From Pseudomonadota bacterium (GTDB lineage Bacteria > Pseudomonadota > Alphaproteobacteria > Rhodospirillales > Magnetospirillaceae), in assembly GCA_021782815.1 (NCBI GenBank), contig JAJXUO010000022.1:1-47303 (forward strand): DNA of 47,303 nt, written 5' to 3'. Positions 34,334 through 44,910 of the stretch are shown here, piece by piece; positions within the stretch are counted from its first letter, which is position 1; every line of letters starts with the position of its first letter. The position numbers and the translations under genes are program-made. The notes under the pieces were generated by a model. The model worked only from the letters and a program-made list of their open reading frames with translations. It was not told the origin of the DNA and made no database searches.

Positions 34334-34822
34334 TCAACGATACGGCGCGTCGGCGGCGATGCGGGCGGCCAGTTCGGGCTCCCAGCGTTCGCCGTTGGCC
34401 AAGAGCTTGGCCTTGTCGTACATCAGCTCGGCGCGGGTCTCGGTGGCGAATTCGAAGTTCGCCCCTTCCACGATGGCATCGACAGGGCAGGATTCCTGGC
34501 AGAAACCGCAATAAATGCACTTGGTCATGTCGATGTCGTAGCGGCGGGTGCGGCGGCTGCCGTCCTCGCGCGGTTCGGCCTCGATGGTAATGGCCTGGGC
34601 GGGGCAGATGGCCTCGCACAGCTTGCAGGCGATGCAGCGCTCCTCGCCGTTGGGATAACGGCGCAGGGCGTGCTCCCCACGGAAGCGGGGGCTCAAGGGC
34701 CCCTTTTCGTAGGGGTAGTTGATGGTCACCTTCGGCTTGAACATGTAGCGGAAGGTCAGGGCCATGCCGGACAGCAGCTCCAGCAGCAGCCAGTCGCGCG
34801 CACCACGGTCTAGGAACGACAT
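34334..34822 (-). CDS. nuoI: NADH-quinone oxidoreductase subunit I
   Basis: 162 aa. Two 4Fe-4S ferredoxin motifs, [12 protein letters not shown] and [12 protein letters not shown], carry clusters N6a and N6b, which pass electrons toward NuoB. An amphipathic N-terminal helix ([19 protein letters not shown]) seats it on the membrane. Length matches the alphaproteobacterial and mitochondrial TYKY type. Confidence 0.97.
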   Translation of the reverse strand: MSFLDRGARDWLLLELLSGMALTFRYMFKPKVTINYPYEKGPLSPRFRGEHALRRYPNGEERCIACKLCEAICPAQAITIEAEPREDGSRRTRRYDIDMTKCIYCGFCQESCPVDAIVEGANFEFATETRAELMYDKAKLLANGERWEPELAARIAADAPYR

Positions 34823-34833
34823 CTAACCTCTCC

Positions 34834-35838
34834 TCACTTCGGCAACAGGTGGGCGTATTCCAGCACGCCCGCGGTCAGCACCAGCCAGCCCAGCGAGAAC
34901 GGCAGGAACACCTTCCAGCCCAGGCGCATCAGCTGGTCGTAGCGATAGCGCGGGAAGGTGGCGCGCACCCACAGGAAGCCGAACAGAATGAAGGCGATCT
35001 TCAGGGCGAACCACACCACGCCCGGCAGGAAGGTCCAGCCGAACGGCGCCAGCCAGCCCCCCAGGAACAGGATGGAGATCATCCCGCTCATCAGGATCAT
35101 ATTGGCGTACTCGCCCAGGAAGAACAGGGCGAAGGCCATGGAGGAATATTCCACGTTGTAGCCGCTCACCAGTTCGGCTTCCGCTTCCGGCAGGTCGAAC
35201 GGGGCGCGGTTGGTTTCCGCCAGGCCCGAGATGAAGAAGATGACGAATAGCGGCAGGTGCGGCAGCACGAACCACACGCTCCTGGCCTGGGCATGCACGA
35301 TGTCCGAGAGGTTGAGCGAGCCGACGCACAACAGCACCGAGATCATCACGAAACCGATGGACACCTCATAGGACACCATCTGCGCCGCCGAGCGCAAACC
35401 GCCCAGGAAGGCGTATTTCGAGTTGGAGGCCCAGCCGGCCATGATGATGCCGTAGACGCCCAGACTGGAAATGGCGAAGAGGTAGAGCACGCCCACATTG
35501 ATGTTGGCCAGCACCCAGCCGTCGGCGAAGGGGATCACCGCCCAGGCCACCAGGGCCAGGACGAAGGTGATCGCCGGGGCGATGAGGAACACCGCCTTGC
35601 TGGCGCCGGTAGGGATCACCGTTTCCTTCAGGAACAGCTTGGCGCCGTCGGCCAGGGGCTGCAGAAGCCCGAAGGGGCCGACCACGTTCGGTCCCTTGCG
35701 CAGCTGCATGGCGGCGATGACCTTGCGTTCGGCATAGGTCAGATAGGCGACCGCCAGCAGCATCGGCACGACGATAACCAGGATCTCAGCAATCTTGATG
35801 GCCACATACCAGATGGGCCCCGTCATCAACTCAGCCAT
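34834..35838 (-). CDS. nuoH: NADH-quinone oxidoreductase subunit H
   Basis: 334 aa, eight transmembrane helices forming the quinone chamber. Signature segments [37 protein letters not shown] and [27 protein letters not shown] are intact, with the charged loop that contacts quinone. Its start overlaps the stop of nuoG by 8 bp. Confidence 0.97.
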   Translation of the reverse strand: MAELMTGPIWYVAIKIAEILVIVVPMLLAVAYLTYAERKVIAAMQLRKGPNVVGPFGLLQPLADGAKLFLKETVIPTGASKAVFLIAPAITFVLALVAWAVIPFADGWVLANINVGVLYLFAISSLGVYGIIMAGWASNSKYAFLGGLRSAAQMVSYEVSIGFVMISVLLCVGSLNLSDIVHAQARSVWFVLPHLPLFVIFFISGLAETNRAPFDLPEAEAELVSGYNVEYSSMAFALFFLGEYANMILMSGMISILFLGGWLAPFGWTFLPGVVWFALKIAFILFGFLWVRATFPRYRYDQLMRLGWKVFLPFSLGWLVLTAGVLEYAHLLPK

Positions 35839-37891
35839 TGGTGCCGGTCCTCTTGTGAGCGCAGCCGACGAAGGTGGCCGTGCATTCCGCCATGGTCTGC
35901 GATGCCCGGCTGATGGGGTCGGTCATGTAATAGTTATCGATCGGGCTTTCCAGCGGATCGGACGAAGGCTGGCCCTCGGCGCCGAAGGCGCCCCAGGCGG
36001 CGACGGCCGGGCCCTCGGCGGCGAACACCGGGTTGACCTCGACCAGACGGGCGCGCACGCCGGCCAGATCGTCGTACCCCAGGGCCACGCCGGCCTGCTC
36101 GGCCAGGGCGCGCAGGATCTTCCAATCCTCCTTGGCCTCGCCGGGCGGGAACACCGCCAGACGGGTGTGCTGCACCCGGCCCTCGGTGTTGACGAAGGTG
36201 GCGTCCTTTTCGGTATAGGCCGCGCCCGGCAGGATGACGTCGGCGCGGTGCGCCCCGGCATCGCCATGGCTGCCCTGGTAGACCACGAAGGCCTGCCCCA
36301 GACGCTTGGTGTCGATCTCGTCGGCGCCCAGCAGGTAGACCAGACCGATCTCGCCCTTCTCGGCGCCCGAGAGGATGGCCTCGACGTCGCGGCCGCCCGA
36401 GCCCGGCAGGAAGCCGAGATCCAGGCCGCCGACGCGGGCGGCGGCGGTATGCAGCACGTTGAAGCCGTTCCAGCCGTCCTTCACCAGACCACAGGTTTCG
36501 GCGATCTTGCGGGCCAGGCCCAGCAGGATGTCGCCGTCGAGGCGGCTCAGAGCCCCCTGCCCGATCACCAGCATGGGCTTTTGCGCCGCCTTCAGGGTGG
36601 CGGCGAAGGGATGGCTGCCGTCGGCGATGGCCGTCAGCACGGCGGCCTCGGCCCCCAGATGCTCATACTTGTAGGTGAGGTTGGTGCGCGGTCCCACCGA
36701 GGCGATGGGGAACTTGCCCTTGGTGTAGCGCTTGCGGATGCGGGCGTTCAGCACCGGCGCTTCCTTGCGCGGGTTGGTGCCGATCAGCAGCAGGGCGTCG
36801 GCCTCCTCGATCCCGGCGATGCCGGTATTGAAGAGGTAGGAGGCGCGCGGCCCGGTGCCGATGCGGGCGCCGTCCTGACGGCAGTCCAGATTGGCCGAGC
36901 CCAGCTTGGTGAACAGATCCTTCGCCGCCACCATGGCTTCGGCATCGGCCATGTCGCCGGCCAGGGCGGCGATCTTGCCGCCGTCCAGGCTCTTCAGCTT
37001 GTCGGCCACCACCGCCAGGGCCTCGCCCCAGCTGGCGGCCACCAGCTTGCCGTCCTTACGCACATAGGGCCGGTCCAGACGCTGACGCAGCAGGCCATCG
37101 ACGGCGAAGCGGCTCTTGTCGCCCAGCCATTCCTCGTTGACCTCGTCATTGACCCGGGGAATGACGCGCATCACCTGATTGCCCCGGGTATCGACGCGGA
37201 TATTGGCGCCGACGGCGTCGAACACGTCGACGCTTTCCGTCTTCTTCAGCTCCCACGAACGGGCGGTGAAGGCGTAGGGCTTGTTGGTGAGCGCCCCCAC
37301 CGGACAAAGATCGATGATGTTGCCCGACAACTCCGACGACAGCGCCTTCTCGACATAGGTGCCGATTTCCAGATGCTCGCCGCGGAAGGTGCCGCCCAGT
37401 TCCGGCACGCCCGCCACATCGGTGATGAAGCGCACGCAACGGGTGCAGTGGATGCAGCGGGTCATGATGGGCTTGACCAGCGGGCCGTAGCTCTTTTCCT
37501 TGACCGCGCGCTTCTCTTCCTTGTAGCGGCCGCGATCGCCGCCATAGGCCATGGCCTCGTCCTGCAGATCGCATTCGCCGCCCTGATCGCAGATCGGGCA
37601 ATCCAGCGGATGGTTGATCAGCAGGAATTCCATGACGCCCTTGCGGGCCTTCAGCACGGTGGGGGTATCGGTTTTCACCACCATGCCCTCGCCCACCGGC
37701 ATGGCGCAGGAGGCGACGGGCTTGGGGGATTTTTCCACTTCCACCAGGCACATGCGGCAATTGCCGGCGATGGCCAGACGCTCGTGGTAGCAGAAACGCG
37801 GGATTTCGATGCCGAGCTGGTCGGCGGCCTGCATGATGGTCGTGCCGGCCTCGACTTCAATCTCGCGTCCATCGATAGTGAGCTTGGGCAT
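35831..37891 (-). CDS. nuoG: NADH-quinone oxidoreductase subunit G
   Basis: 686 aa. N-terminal 2Fe-2S ferredoxin domain ([19 protein letters not shown] plus a further Cys), a His/Cys cluster ([18 protein letters not shown]5) and a 4Fe-4S motif ([10 protein letters not shown] with [10 protein letters not shown]4), then a molybdopterin-oxidoreductase-like domain that has lost its cofactor. It is the short alphaproteobacterial/mitochondrial form (no extra N7 cluster seen, against about 900 aa in E. coli). Peripheral arm. Confidence 0.97.
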   Translation of the reverse strand: MPKLTIDGREIEVEAGTTIMQAADQLGIEIPRFCYHERLAIAGNCRMCLVEVEKSPKPVASCAMPVGEGMVVKTDTPTVLKARKGVMEFLLINHPLDCPICDQGGECDLQDEAMAYGGDRGRYKEEKRAVKEKSYGPLVKPIMTRCIHCTRCVRFITDVAGVPELGGTFRGEHLEIGTYVEKALSSELSGNIIDLCPVGALTNKPYAFTARSWELKKTESVDVFDAVGANIRVDTRGNQVMRVIPRVNDEVNEEWLGDKSRFAVDGLLRQRLDRPYVRKDGKLVAASWGEALAVVADKLKSLDGGKIAALAGDMADAEAMVAAKDLFTKLGSANLDCRQDGARIGTGPRASYLFNTGIAGIEEADALLLIGTNPRKEAPVLNARIRKRYTKGKFPIASVGPRTNLTYKYEHLGAEAAVLTAIADGSHPFAATLKAAQKPMLVIGQGALSRLDGDILLGLARKIAETCGLVKDGWNGFNVLHTAAARVGGLDLGFLPGSGGRDVEAILSGAEKGEIGLVYLLGADEIDTKRLGQAFVVYQGSHGDAGAHRADVILPGAAYTEKDATFVNTEGRVQHTRLAVFPPGEAKEDWKILRALAEQAGVALGYDDLAGVRARLVEVNPVFAAEGPAVAAWGAFGAEGQPSSDPLESPIDNYYMTDPISRASQTMAECTATFVGCAHKRTGTNG

Positions 37892-37900
37892 TATTCCTCC

Positions 37901-39184
37901 TCAGGCCGCACGCGCATTGGCGCGGGCTTCCGCGATGCGCCGTTCCAGTTCGGGACGGAAGCTGCGGATCAGACCCTGGATCGGCCAGGCCGCCGCATCG
38001 CCGAGAGCGCAAATGGTATGGCCCTCGACCTGGCGGGTAACCTCTTCCAGCATGTCGATTTCATCAACGGTGGCGTTGCCGACGCACAGGCGTTCCATGA
38101 CGCGCCACATCCAGCCGGTGCCTTCGCGGCACGGCGTGCACTGGCCGCAGCTTTCGTGCTTGTAGAACTTGGCCAGGCGGGTGATGGCGCGCACGATGTC
38201 GGTGGACTTGTCCATGACGATGACGGCGGCGGTGCCCAGGCCCGACCGCACTTCACGCAGGCTGTCGAAATCCATCAGCACGGTGTCGCAGATGTCCTTG
38301 GTGAGCACCGGCACCGACGAACCGCCGGGAATGATGCCCAGCAGGTTGTCCCAGCCGCCGCGCACGCCGCCGCAATGCTTTTCGATGAGCTCCTTCAGGG
38401 GGATGCCCATCTCCTCTTCCACCGTGCAGGGCCGTTCCACATGGCCCGAGATGCAAAAGAGCTTGGTGCCGCTGTTCTTCGGACGGCCCAGGCCGCCGAA
38501 CCAGGCGCCGCCCCGGCGCAGAATGGTGGGGGCGACGGCGATGGATTCCACGTTGTTGACGGTGGTGGGGCAGCCATAGAGACCGACGCCGGCCGGGAAC
38601 GGCGGCTTCAGACGGGGCTGGCCCTTCTTGCCTTCCAGCGACTGGATCAGGGCGGTTTCCTCGCCGCAGACATAGGCGCCGCCGCCACGGTGGACGTAGA
38701 GATCGAAATCCCAGCCCGAACCGCAGGCGTTCTTGCCGATCAGACCGGCGGCATAGGCCTCGTCGATGGCCACCTGCAGATGCTCGGCCTCGCGCACGAA
38801 TTCGCCGCGGATATAGATGTAGGCGGCATGCGCCCCCATGGCGAAACTGGCCACCAGGCAGCCTTCCACCAGCTTATGGGGATCGAACCGCATGATTTCG
38901 CGGTCCTTGCAGGTGCCGGGCTCGCCTTCGTCGGCGTTCACCACCAGATAATGCGGACGCTCGCCCACCTCCTTCGGCATGAAGGACCACTTCATGCCGG
39001 TGGGGAAGCCGGCGCCGCCGCGGCCGCGCAGACCCGAGGTCTTCATCTCGTCGATGATCCAATCCCGACCCTTGGCGATGATCGCCTTGGTGTCGTCCCA
39101 GTCGCCACGGGCGCGGGCGCCGGACAGGCGCCAGTCGTGCAGGCCGTAGAGATTGGTGAAGATGCGATCCTGATCACGCAACAT
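37901..39184 (-). CDS. nuoF: NADH-quinone oxidoreductase subunit F
   Basis: 427 aa from the ATG at 39184; an upstream in-frame extension reads across nuoE and has no family similarity. FMN and NADH site: [17 protein letters not shown] and [42 protein letters not shown]; 4Fe-4S (N3) cysteines in [12 protein letters not shown]. It accepts hydride from NADH and feeds the Fe-S chain. Two bases follow nuoE. Confidence 0.97.
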   Translation of the reverse strand: MLRDQDRIFTNLYGLHDWRLSGARARGDWDDTKAIIAKGRDWIIDEMKTSGLRGRGGAGFPTGMKWSFMPKEVGERPHYLVVNADEGEPGTCKDREIMRFDPHKLVEGCLVASFAMGAHAAYIYIRGEFVREAEHLQVAIDEAYAAGLIGKNACGSGWDFDLYVHRGGGAYVCGEETALIQSLEGKKGQPRLKPPFPAGVGLYGCPTTVNNVESIAVAPTILRRGGAWFGGLGRPKNSGTKLFCISGHVERPCTVEEEMGIPLKELIEKHCGGVRGGWDNLLGIIPGGSSVPVLTKDICDTVLMDFDSLREVRSGLGTAAVIVMDKSTDIVRAITRLAKFYKHESCGQCTPCREGTGWMWRVMERLCVGNATVDEIDMLEEVTRQVEGHTICALGDAAAWPIQGLIRSFRPELERRIAEARANARAA

Positions 39185-39186
39185 CG

Positions 39187-39801
39187 TTAGGCGTCTCCCC
39201 CGGCAAGGGTGGTCAAGGTGGTGGGTCCGCTGGCCGGGGCCGAGAACTGGCGGCCGCTCTGGCTGCCGGGCTTCGGTTCCTCGCCGCGCTTCAAAGCGGC
39301 GATCAGGGCCTTGGTGCTCTCGACGCTGAGGTCTTCGTAGTAATCGTCGCCGATCCAGATCACCGGCGCGTTGACGCAGGCGCCCAGGCATTCCACTTCC
39401 GACAGGGTGAACGTGCCGTCGGCGGTGGTTTCGCCCAGGCCGACGCCCAGCTCGGCCTGGCAGGCCTCGACGATCTCCTGCGAGCCGCGCAGCATGCAGG
39501 GCAGATTGGTGCAGACCTGCAGGTGGTATTTGCCCACCGGCTTCAGGTTGAACATGGTGTAGAAGGTGGCCACCTCGTACACGCGGATGGGGGCCAGATC
39601 CAGCATCTCGGCCACCAGGTTCATCGCCGCCAGCGACACCCAGCCTTCCTGGCGCTGGACCAGATCAAGCAGGGGCATCACCGCCGAGCGCTGCCGCCCG
39701 GCGGGATATTTGGCGATGGTGGCCTGGGCCTTGTCCAGGTTTTCCGCCGAGAAGGCGAAGCTGGCCGGCTGGAAGGAATCGTCTGTCGTCGTGCTGCTCA
39801 T
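39187..39801 (-). CDS. nuoE: NADH-quinone oxidoreductase subunit E
   Basis: 204 aa. Thioredoxin-fold 2Fe-2S (N1a) subunit with ligands in [11 protein letters not shown] and [12 protein letters not shown]. The C-terminal 35 residues after [16 protein letters not shown] are a low-complexity tail, common in alphaproteobacterial NuoE. Its start overlaps the nuoD stop (ATGA). Soluble NADH-dehydrogenase module with NuoF and NuoG. Confidence 0.96.
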   Translation of the reverse strand: MSSTTTDDSFQPASFAFSAENLDKAQATIAKYPAGRQRSAVMPLLDLVQRQEGWVSLAAMNLVAEMLDLAPIRVYEVATFYTMFNLKPVGKYHLQVCTNLPCMLRGSQEIVEACQAELGVGLGETTADGTFTLSEVECLGACVNAPVIWIGDDYYEDLSVESTKALIAALKRGEEPKPGSQSGRQFSAPASGPTTLTTLAGGDA

Positions 39802-40976
39802 CGGTCGATCTCACCGAAAACGATGTCGATGGAGCCAATGTTCGCCACCACGTCGGCGAGCATGTGGCCCTTGGACATGAAATCCAAACCCTGAAGGTGG
39901 GCATAAGCGGGGGCGCGGATCTTGCACCGGTAGGGCTTCGAGGAGCCGTCCGACACCAGGAACACGCCGAATTCGCCCTTGGGCGTTTCGATCACGGTAT
40001 AGGTTTCGCCCGCCGGCACATGGAAACCTTCGGTAAAGAGCTTGAAGTGATGGATCAGGGCTTCCATCGAGCTCTTCATCTCGGCGCGGCGCGGCGGCGC
40101 GATCTTGCGATTGTCGACGCGCACCGGGCCTTCCGGCATCTTTTCGATGCACTGGCGGATGATCTTGACCGATTCGTACATTTCCAGGATGCGGACCATG
40201 TAGCGGTCGTAGCAGTCGCCGTTCTTGCCCACCGGAATATCGAAATCCAGCTGGTCGTAAACCGCGTAGGGCTGGGCCTTGCGCAGATCCCAGGCAAAGC
40301 CCGAGGCGCGCAGGTTGGGCCCCGAAAAGCCCCAGTCCATCGCCTCTTCCGCCGACACCACGCCGATATCGACGGTGCGCTGCTTGAAGATGCGGTTGTT
40401 GTTGAGCAGGGTTTCGCAGTCTTTGAGGACCGGCACGAAGCTTTCGGTCCAGGCCAGGATATCCTCGGCCAGACCGGCCGGCATATCGAAGGCCACGCCG
40501 CCGACACGGTAGAAGGCGGCATGCAGGCGGGCGCCGGAAATGCGCTCGTAGAACTCCATCAGCTTCTCGCGTTCCTCGAAGCCGTAGAGCAGCGGCGTCA
40601 TGGCGCCGACGTCGAGAGCGAAGGAGAAGCAGTTGAGGATGTGGTTCAGCACGCGGCCGATTTCATCGTAGAGCACGCGGATATACTGGGCGCGCGGCGG
40701 CGCCTCGATGCCCAGCAGCTTTTCGGCGGCCAGACAGAAGGCGTGCTCCTGGTTCATCGGGCAAACGTAGTCCAGGCGGTCGAAATAGGGCACCGCCTGG
40801 GTGTAGCTCTTGTGCTCGATCAGCTTTTCGGTGCCGCGGTGCAGAAGGCCGATATGGGGATCGGCGCGTTCGACCACCTCGCCGCCCATTTCCAGCACCA
40901 GGCGCAGCACGCCGTGGGCCGCCGGATGTTGCGGACCGAAGTTGATGGAGTAGTTCTTGATTTGGGCTTCGGCCAT
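39798..40976 (-). CDS. nuoD: NADH-quinone oxidoreductase subunit D
   Basis: 392 aa from the ATG at 40976, where family sequence begins ([33 protein letters not shown]). Longer in-frame starts run into nuoC. Quinone-site residues lie in the N-terminal HPAAHG loop, and the hydrogenase-like fold ends in DIVFGEIDR. Separate from NuoC, unlike the fused NuoCD of E. coli. Four bases separate it from nuoC. Confidence 0.97.
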   Translation of the reverse strand: MAEAQIKNYSINFGPQHPAAHGVLRLVLEMGGEVVERADPHIGLLHRGTEKLIEHKSYTQAVPYFDRLDYVCPMNQEHAFCLAAEKLLGIEAPPRAQYIRVLYDEIGRVLNHILNCFSFALDVGAMTPLLYGFEEREKLMEFYERISGARLHAAFYRVGGVAFDMPAGLAEDILAWTESFVPVLKDCETLLNNNRIFKQRTVDIGVVSAEEAMDWGFSGPNLRASGFAWDLRKAQPYAVYDQLDFDIPVGKNGDCYDRYMVRILEMYESVKIIRQCIEKMPEGPVRVDNRKIAPPRRAEMKSSMEALIHHFKLFTEGFHVPAGETYTVIETPKGEFGVFLVSDGSSKPYRCKIRAPAYAHLQGLDFMSKGHMLADVVANIGSIDIVFGEIDR

Positions 40977-40980
40977 GACG

Positions 40981-41580
40981 TCAGACCTTCCCTTCCGCTT
41001 TCTCGTCACCGGGCAGCATGCCTTCCCAGGGGCTCTGGAAATCGAAGCTGCGGAAATCCTGGACCAGCTTGACGGGTTCGTAGACCACGCGCTTCTGCTC
41101 GTCGTCGTAGCGCAGCTCCACAAAGCCGGTCAGGGGGAAATCCTTGCGCAGCGGATGACCGTCGAAACCGTAATCGGTCAGGATGCGGCGCAGGTCGGGA
41201 TTGTCGGAGAAGGCGACGCCGTACATATCCCAGGTTTCCCGTTCGTACCAGCCGGCCGTGGAGAAAATACCGACGGCGGTGGGAACGGGGGTGTCCTCGT
41301 CGGTCATCACCTTCACGCGGACGCGCCGGTTATGCTTCAGGGACAGGAGGTTATAAACCACCTCGAAGCGCTGGGGGCGTTCGGGGTAGTCCACCCCGCA
41401 CAGGTCCATCAGCAGCTTGAACAGGCAGTTGGCGTCGTCGCGCAGGAAGGTCAGAACCTTCTGAATCGCCGCCGTGCGCACGGTCACGATCAGTTCGCCC
41501 TTGGCCACTTCGGCCTTCAAGACATCCTGGGACAGAGCGGAGGAGATGTAGTCTCCGAGGTCTTGCAGTGCTTGCGTCAT
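40981..41580 (-). CDS. nuoC: NADH-quinone oxidoreductase subunit C
   Basis: 199 aa from the ATG at 41580; a GTG two codons earlier (41586) is also possible. 30-kDa subunit signature [40 protein letters not shown] is intact. It packs against NuoD in the connecting module and carries no cofactor. Typical alphaproteobacterial free-standing form. Confidence 0.95.
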   Translation of the reverse strand: MTQALQDLGDYISSALSQDVLKAEVAKGELIVTVRTAAIQKVLTFLRDDANCLFKLLMDLCGVDYPERPQRFEVVYNLLSLKHNRRVRVKVMTDEDTPVPTAVGIFSTAGWYERETWDMYGVAFSDNPDLRRILTDYGFDGHPLRKDFPLTGFVELRYDDEQKRVVYEPVKLVQDFRSFDFQSPWEGMLPGDEKAEGKV

Positions 41581-41604
41581 GGTCACTCGCCGGAAGGCCG
41601 AAAA

Positions 41605-42156
41605 TCAGCGCGCGATGGTACCCGTGCGACGGATCTTCTTTTGCAGTTGAAGGATGCCGTAGAGCAGCGCTTCCGCCGTGGGCGGGCAGCCGGGCACGTA
41701 GATATCGACGGGCACGATGCGATCGCAGCCGCGCACCACCGAATAGGAGTAATGGTAGTAGCCGCCCCCATTGGCACAAGAGCCCATGGAGATCACCCAA
41801 CGCGGCTCGGCCATCTGGTCGTAGACCTTGCGCAGGGCGGGCGCCATCTTGTTGGTGAGGGTGCCGGCCACGATCATCACGTCGGACTGACGCGGGCTGG
41901 GGCGGAACACCACGCCGAAGCGGTCCAGATCATAGCGCGAGCAGGCGGAGTGGATCATTTCCACCGCGCAGCAGGCCAGACCGAAGGTCATCGGCCAGAT
42001 GGACCCGGTGCGGGCCCAGTTCACCAGCTTGTCCACCGAAGCCAGAACGAAACCCTTTTCGTTCAGCTCGTCGGAGACAGCCCGCAGGATCAGATCCTGC
42101 TCCGCGCCGGGGCCGACAGGCGCACCGGCGGGCGAGAGGCCGGGGGTTACTCCCAT
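41605..42156 (-). CDS. nuoB: NADH-quinone oxidoreductase subunit B
   Basis: 183 aa from the ATG at 42156, chosen because AAGGAG lies 8 nt upstream; an ATG at 42177 would add seven residues. Cluster N2 ligands: the adjacent cysteines in [18 protein letters not shown] and [14 protein letters not shown]. It passes electrons to quinone. The start overlaps the end of nuoA by 10 bp. Confidence 0.96.
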   Translation of the reverse strand: MGVTPGLSPAGAPVGPGAEQDLILRAVSDELNEKGFVLASVDKLVNWARTGSIWPMTFGLACCAVEMIHSACSRYDLDRFGVVFRPSPRQSDVMIVAGTLTNKMAPALRKVYDQMAEPRWVISMGSCANGGGYYHYSYSVVRGCDRIVPVDIYVPGCPPTAEALLYGILQLQKKIRRTGTIAR

Positions 42157-42512
42157 TCCAACGCTCCTTTCCGCCATTCATAGATGAAGCCGACCGTGAG
42201 CACGGCCAGGAAGCCCAGCATCGACCAGAAGCCATAAAGGCCGATCTTGCCCAGGGACACCGCCCAGGGGAACAGGAAGGCGACTTCCAGATCGAAGATG
42301 ATGAAGAGAATAGCCACGAGATAGAAGCGCACTTCGAACTTGGTGCGGGCGTCGTCGAACGCCTCGAAGCCGCATTCATAAGCCGACAACTTTTCGCGAT
42401 CCGGCTTCTGCCGGGCGACGATCCAGGAACCACCGATACAGACGGCGGCTACGGCCACGGCAATGCCGAGGAACATGAGGATCGGCAGGTATTCAAGGAG
42501 CATGGCATCCAT
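42147..42512 (-). CDS. nuoA: NADH-quinone oxidoreductase subunit A
   Basis: 121 aa, three transmembrane helices; family motif [43 protein letters not shown], including the conserved loop cysteine. First gene of the 14-gene operon. The 224 bp upstream hold palindromes but no clear promoter before the tRNA gene. All fourteen subunits A to N are present and intact. Confidence 0.96.
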   Translation of the reverse strand: MDAMLLEYLPILMFLGIAVAVAAVCIGGSWIVARQKPDREKLSAYECGFEAFDDARTKFEVRFYLVAILFIIFDLEVAFLFPWAVSLGKIGLYGFWSMLGFLAVLTVGFIYEWRKGALEWE

Positions 42513-42716
42513 GGTTCCGCCCTCAAACTGCCCCCAGGGGGACTAAACTTGGGTCCCAAGGAACCGATGCCGCTCCAGAACCGCATTCCCGCCGGATGCC
42601 GTCTTCCCGCTTCCCTGCCCGAAAGAACAGGGCCGCGATGAGGGCCCGAAACCGGCAAGAACAAGACTGGAACCGCGCAACGCCTCCTTGTGCTGTTTCG
42701 TTGCGCGTCGGGAACG
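42513..42716 (-). other. nuo leader region
   Basis: Non-coding between tRNA-Asp and nuoA. Short palindromes: CTTGGG-T-CCCAAG near 42546-42558, and GCGCAACG with CGTTGCGC near 42675-42706. No convincing promoter or regulatory class was recognised. Apparent open frames here are products of the tRNA sequence and GC bias. Confidence 0.3.
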
Positions 42717-42736
42717 CACTTTCCTGACCGGGAAAG

Positions 42737-42738
<2 letters not shown>
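42717..42738 (-). terminator. Hairpin at the 3' end of tRNA-Asp
   Basis: CACTTTCC (42717-42724) pairs with GGAAAGTG (42731-42738), loop of six, right after the tRNA. No U run follows, so it may aid 3' processing or act as a weak terminator. Confidence 0.45.
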
Positions 42739-42813
<75 letters not shown>

Positions 42814-42840
42814 GCATGCGACCCCACGCGGGTTGGGCAC

Positions 42841-42869
42841 GGTGTAATCTAGGGGCGGGGGACTGTCAA
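42841..42869 (-). promoter_or_regulatory. Promoter of tRNA-Asp
   Basis: Minus strand: consensus -35 TTGACA (42864-42869), 17-bp spacer, -10 TACACC (42841-42846), about 28 bp before the mature 5' end. Confidence 0.7.
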
Positions 42870-43165
42870 GCGGGCATGCCGCAAAACAGCCACTTTTCCG
42901 CCCAAAAGCCCACAAAATGACGGGTTTTAAAATCGCCCCGTTTGTCAAGTGGGCGTTCGGTCAGCGCGGCGCCCCCCGAACGACGGGGACGTAAAAGCAA
43001 GTGCAGCCCACATCATAAATGGAAACTCATCTTACAGCCGCGAATCTTATGTCCATATTATTTTCATGGCTTCCCCATGCCTACGGACCAACACCTTCAG
43101 ACAGCTTTTTCCCCACCCCACGCTTTTTTTATCCTATCCCGCTCACAACCCAGGGGAGATCCTCC
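42870..43165. other. Non-coding gap before the GGDEF gene
   Basis: About 300 bp with no supported gene. The right part (about 43008-43150) is more AT-rich than its surroundings and may hold the promoter of the GGDEF gene. A second TTGACA occurs on the minus strand near 42935 without a good -10. An in-frame extension of the GGDEF frame starts at 43019 but lacks a Shine-Dalgarno. Confidence 0.35.
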
Positions 43166-44266
43166 TTGCCGCGCTTGAGCTCCACCCTCGATCATCTGGC
43201 GTTCGGCGCCGCCACCTTCGGCGAGGGACAGGAGTTCCGGCGCTTCCAGTACCGTTTCACCTGCGCCATTCTCCTGTTCTCCATTCTCATCACCGCCTTC
43301 CTGCATCTGGCGGTGCATGAAGGCGCCGCCGTGCTCGACCCCGTTTACGCCCGCATCTCGCAGGGCTATCTGCTGTTGAGCCTGATTCATTATGTGATCC
43401 TGCGCGGCCATCCCGCCCGGCTGGAGGCCATCGCCGTTTCCTATGCCGGCCTGTCGCTGGGGCTGCACGGCTGCACCCTGGTCTTCAACACTCCGGACGA
43501 GCTGCGCATCGTCTGGTTCATCCTCAATCTGCCCGGCGTCTATCTGGTGCTGGGACAGCGGGTGGGCATTCTGGTCACGCTGGTGTCCCTGGCCTTCGTG
43601 CTGGCCATCAACGGTCATCTGGCCGCCCCATACAGCCCCAGCGCCATTTTCACCTTCATTCTGGGGATGTCTTATCTCAGCGCCCTGCTGCACGCCTTTA
43701 CCGCCCGCTCCATCTCGTTTCACCACGCCATGGTGACGGCCAACCGCCAACTGGCCGAGATGGCGGCCCGCGATCCGCTGACCGGCCTGATGAATGCCCG
43801 CGCCTATTACGCCCGCTGCGAAGCGGCGCTGAAACTGGCGCGGCGCAACGGCGCCTCCTTTTCGATATTGTTCATCGACCTCGACCATTTCAAGCAGATC
43901 AACGACCGCCACGGCCATGAAGCCGGCGATATCGTGTTGAAAAGCGTGGCCGCCGCCTTAAGCCGCGGCCTGCGCGACAGCGATCTTTTAGGGCGCATCG
44001 GCGGCGAGGAGTTTTCCATCCTGCTGCCCGACACCGACCGTGAGGGCGCCGCCGTGCTGGCGGAAAAGCTGCGGCACGAGGTGGAATATCTGATGCCCGA
44101 TATCGGCGGCGCCTGCCTGCCCATCACCGCCAGCATCGGCGTGGCCTGCGGCGACGGCGCGAGCGGCGGCGTGGCCGAGGTGCAAAAACAGGCCGACGCC
44201 GCCATGTATCAGGCCAAACAGGCCGGGCGCAACCGCGTCACCTGCTTCGCCCTGGCCCGGACATGA
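43166..44266 (+). CDS. Membrane diguanylate cyclase (GGDEF)
   Basis: 366 aa from a TTG at 43166 with GGGGAGA about 8 nt upstream. An ATG at 43019 is in frame, but the added 49 residues look non-coding. Five or six transmembrane helices (about 25-190) are followed by a GGDEF domain (about 200-365): DPLTGLMNARAYY, FIDLDHFKQINDRHGHEAGD, active site GGEEF at 279-283, and an intact RxxD inhibitory site just before it (RDSD). It should make c-di-GMP with product feedback. The membrane part is of unknown sensory class. It lies between tRNA-Asp and the phage region. Confidence 0.9.
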   Translation: MPRLSSTLDHLAFGAATFGEGQEFRRFQYRFTCAILLFSILITAFLHLAVHEGAAVLDPVYARISQGYLLLSLIHYVILRGHPARLEAIAVSYAGLSLGLHGCTLVFNTPDELRIVWFILNLPGVYLVLGQRVGILVTLVSLAFVLAINGHLAAPYSPSAIFTFILGMSYLSALLHAFTARSISFHHAMVTANRQLAEMAARDPLTGLMNARAYYARCEAALKLARRNGASFSILFIDLDHFKQINDRHGHEAGDIVLKSVAAALSRGLRDSDLLGRIGGEEFSILLPDTDREGAAVLAEKLRHEVEYLMPDIGGACLPITASIGVACGDGASGGVAEVQKQADAAMYQAKQAGRNRVTCFALART

Positions 44267-44274
44267 CGAAAGCC

Positions 44275-44301
44275 GCCCCGCCGGAGGGTATCCGGCGGGG
44301 C
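44275..44301. terminator. Hairpin between the GGDEF gene and the phage region
   Basis: GCCCCGCCGGA (44275-44285) pairs with TCCGGCGGGGC (44291-44301), loop GGGTA. The stem is strong but the following T run is short, so termination strength is uncertain. It separates convergent genes. Confidence 0.6.
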
Positions 44302-44327
44302 ATGGGTACGCAGGAACGGCGCCAGCC

Positions 44328-44618
44328 TTAAGGCGAGGCCCGGCTCCACTGGCGCAGGGCGGCCAGGCGGGCGCGCAGGCGGGCGGCGTACCCGCCCATA
44401 TCCACCAGGGCCAGACGCAGCTGATCGCGGCTGATATCGCCCGCCGCCAGGGCGGGGGGCGGCAGATCGGCCAGAAGGGCGGCGGGCGGCGCCAGGCGCA
44501 GGGTGGTGACCTCAGGAACCGGCGGGGGCGGCGGCGGGCAGGAGGCGGCGCAGCCAGTCAAACACAGCGCGATCACGCTGTGATGCAGCAAGGCAGGAAC
44601 GATCCGATCGGTGAGCAT
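44328..44618 (-). CDS. Rz1-like outer-membrane spanin lipoprotein
   Basis: 96 aa. Type II signal with lipobox LTGC (about Cys22), then a proline run (CPPPPPPVPEV) typical of Rz1 o-spanins. AAGGA lies about 10 nt before the ATG. The first 107 bp of its reading frame are nested inside the Rz gene in another frame, the classic spanin arrangement. It would join the i-spanin to fuse inner and outer membranes at lysis. The C-terminal half is helical and longer than in lambda Rz1, about 70 residues after the proline run. Confidence 0.8.
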   Translation of the reverse strand: MLTDRIVPALLHHSVIALCLTGCAASCPPPPPPVPEVTTLRLAPPAALLADLPPPALAAGDISRDQLRLALVDMGGYAARLRARLAALRQWSRASP

Positions 44619-44910
44619 GGGCCAGGTTTCCTTTCATCGCGGCCACGGCGGCGCGCAGCGAGGCCTGATGGCGGCCATCGCCCGCCAGGGCCTGTTCCGA
44701 GGCCGCCTTGGCGGCGGCCAGTTGCGTGATGGTCTGCCGGTCGCGGGCCAGGGCGGCGGCGCTGGCCGCCAGCTGGGCCCCCTGCCCGGCCAATTGCGCC
44801 CGGCTATCGGCCAGGTCGGCGCGCATGTGCCCCATATAGAGCAGCAGTCCGGCGGCCAGCGCCGCCAGCAGCGCCAGCGGCGCCAGTTTCAACCAGGACA
44901 AGGGGATCAT
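44512..44910 (-). CDS. Rz-like inner-membrane spanin
   Basis: 132 aa from the ATG at 44910 (GGAGG upstream). One N-terminal transmembrane helix (KLAPLALLAALAAGLLLYMG) followed by an Ala/Gln-rich coiled coil (about 30-110), the i-spanin plan. It overlaps the holin candidate by 4 bp at its start and contains the start of the Rz1 gene in a different frame. The spanin pair disrupts the outer membrane in the last step of lysis. Assignment rests on architecture and position rather than sequence identity. Confidence 0.75.
   Translation of the reverse strand: MIPLSWLKLAPLALLAALAAGLLLYMGHMRADLADSRAQLAGQGAQLAASAAALARDRQTITQLAAAKAASEQALAGDGRHQASLRAAVAAMKGNLAHAHRSDRSCLAASQRDRAVFDWLRRLLPAAAPAGS

Noticed and set aside
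35795-39190. 1131-aa plus-strand open frame
   Set aside because: Antisense to nuoG and nuoF; same cause.
42636-42652. Short match (CGCGATGAGGGCCCG) to sequence near repeat copy 4
   Set aside because: A 15-base match is expected about once by chance in GC-rich DNA of this length; no hairpin order follows.
43019-43165. Upstream extension of the GGDEF protein
   Set aside because: No Shine-Dalgarno at 43019 and the 49 residues are unlike a coding N-terminus; TTG at 43166 has GGGGAGA.
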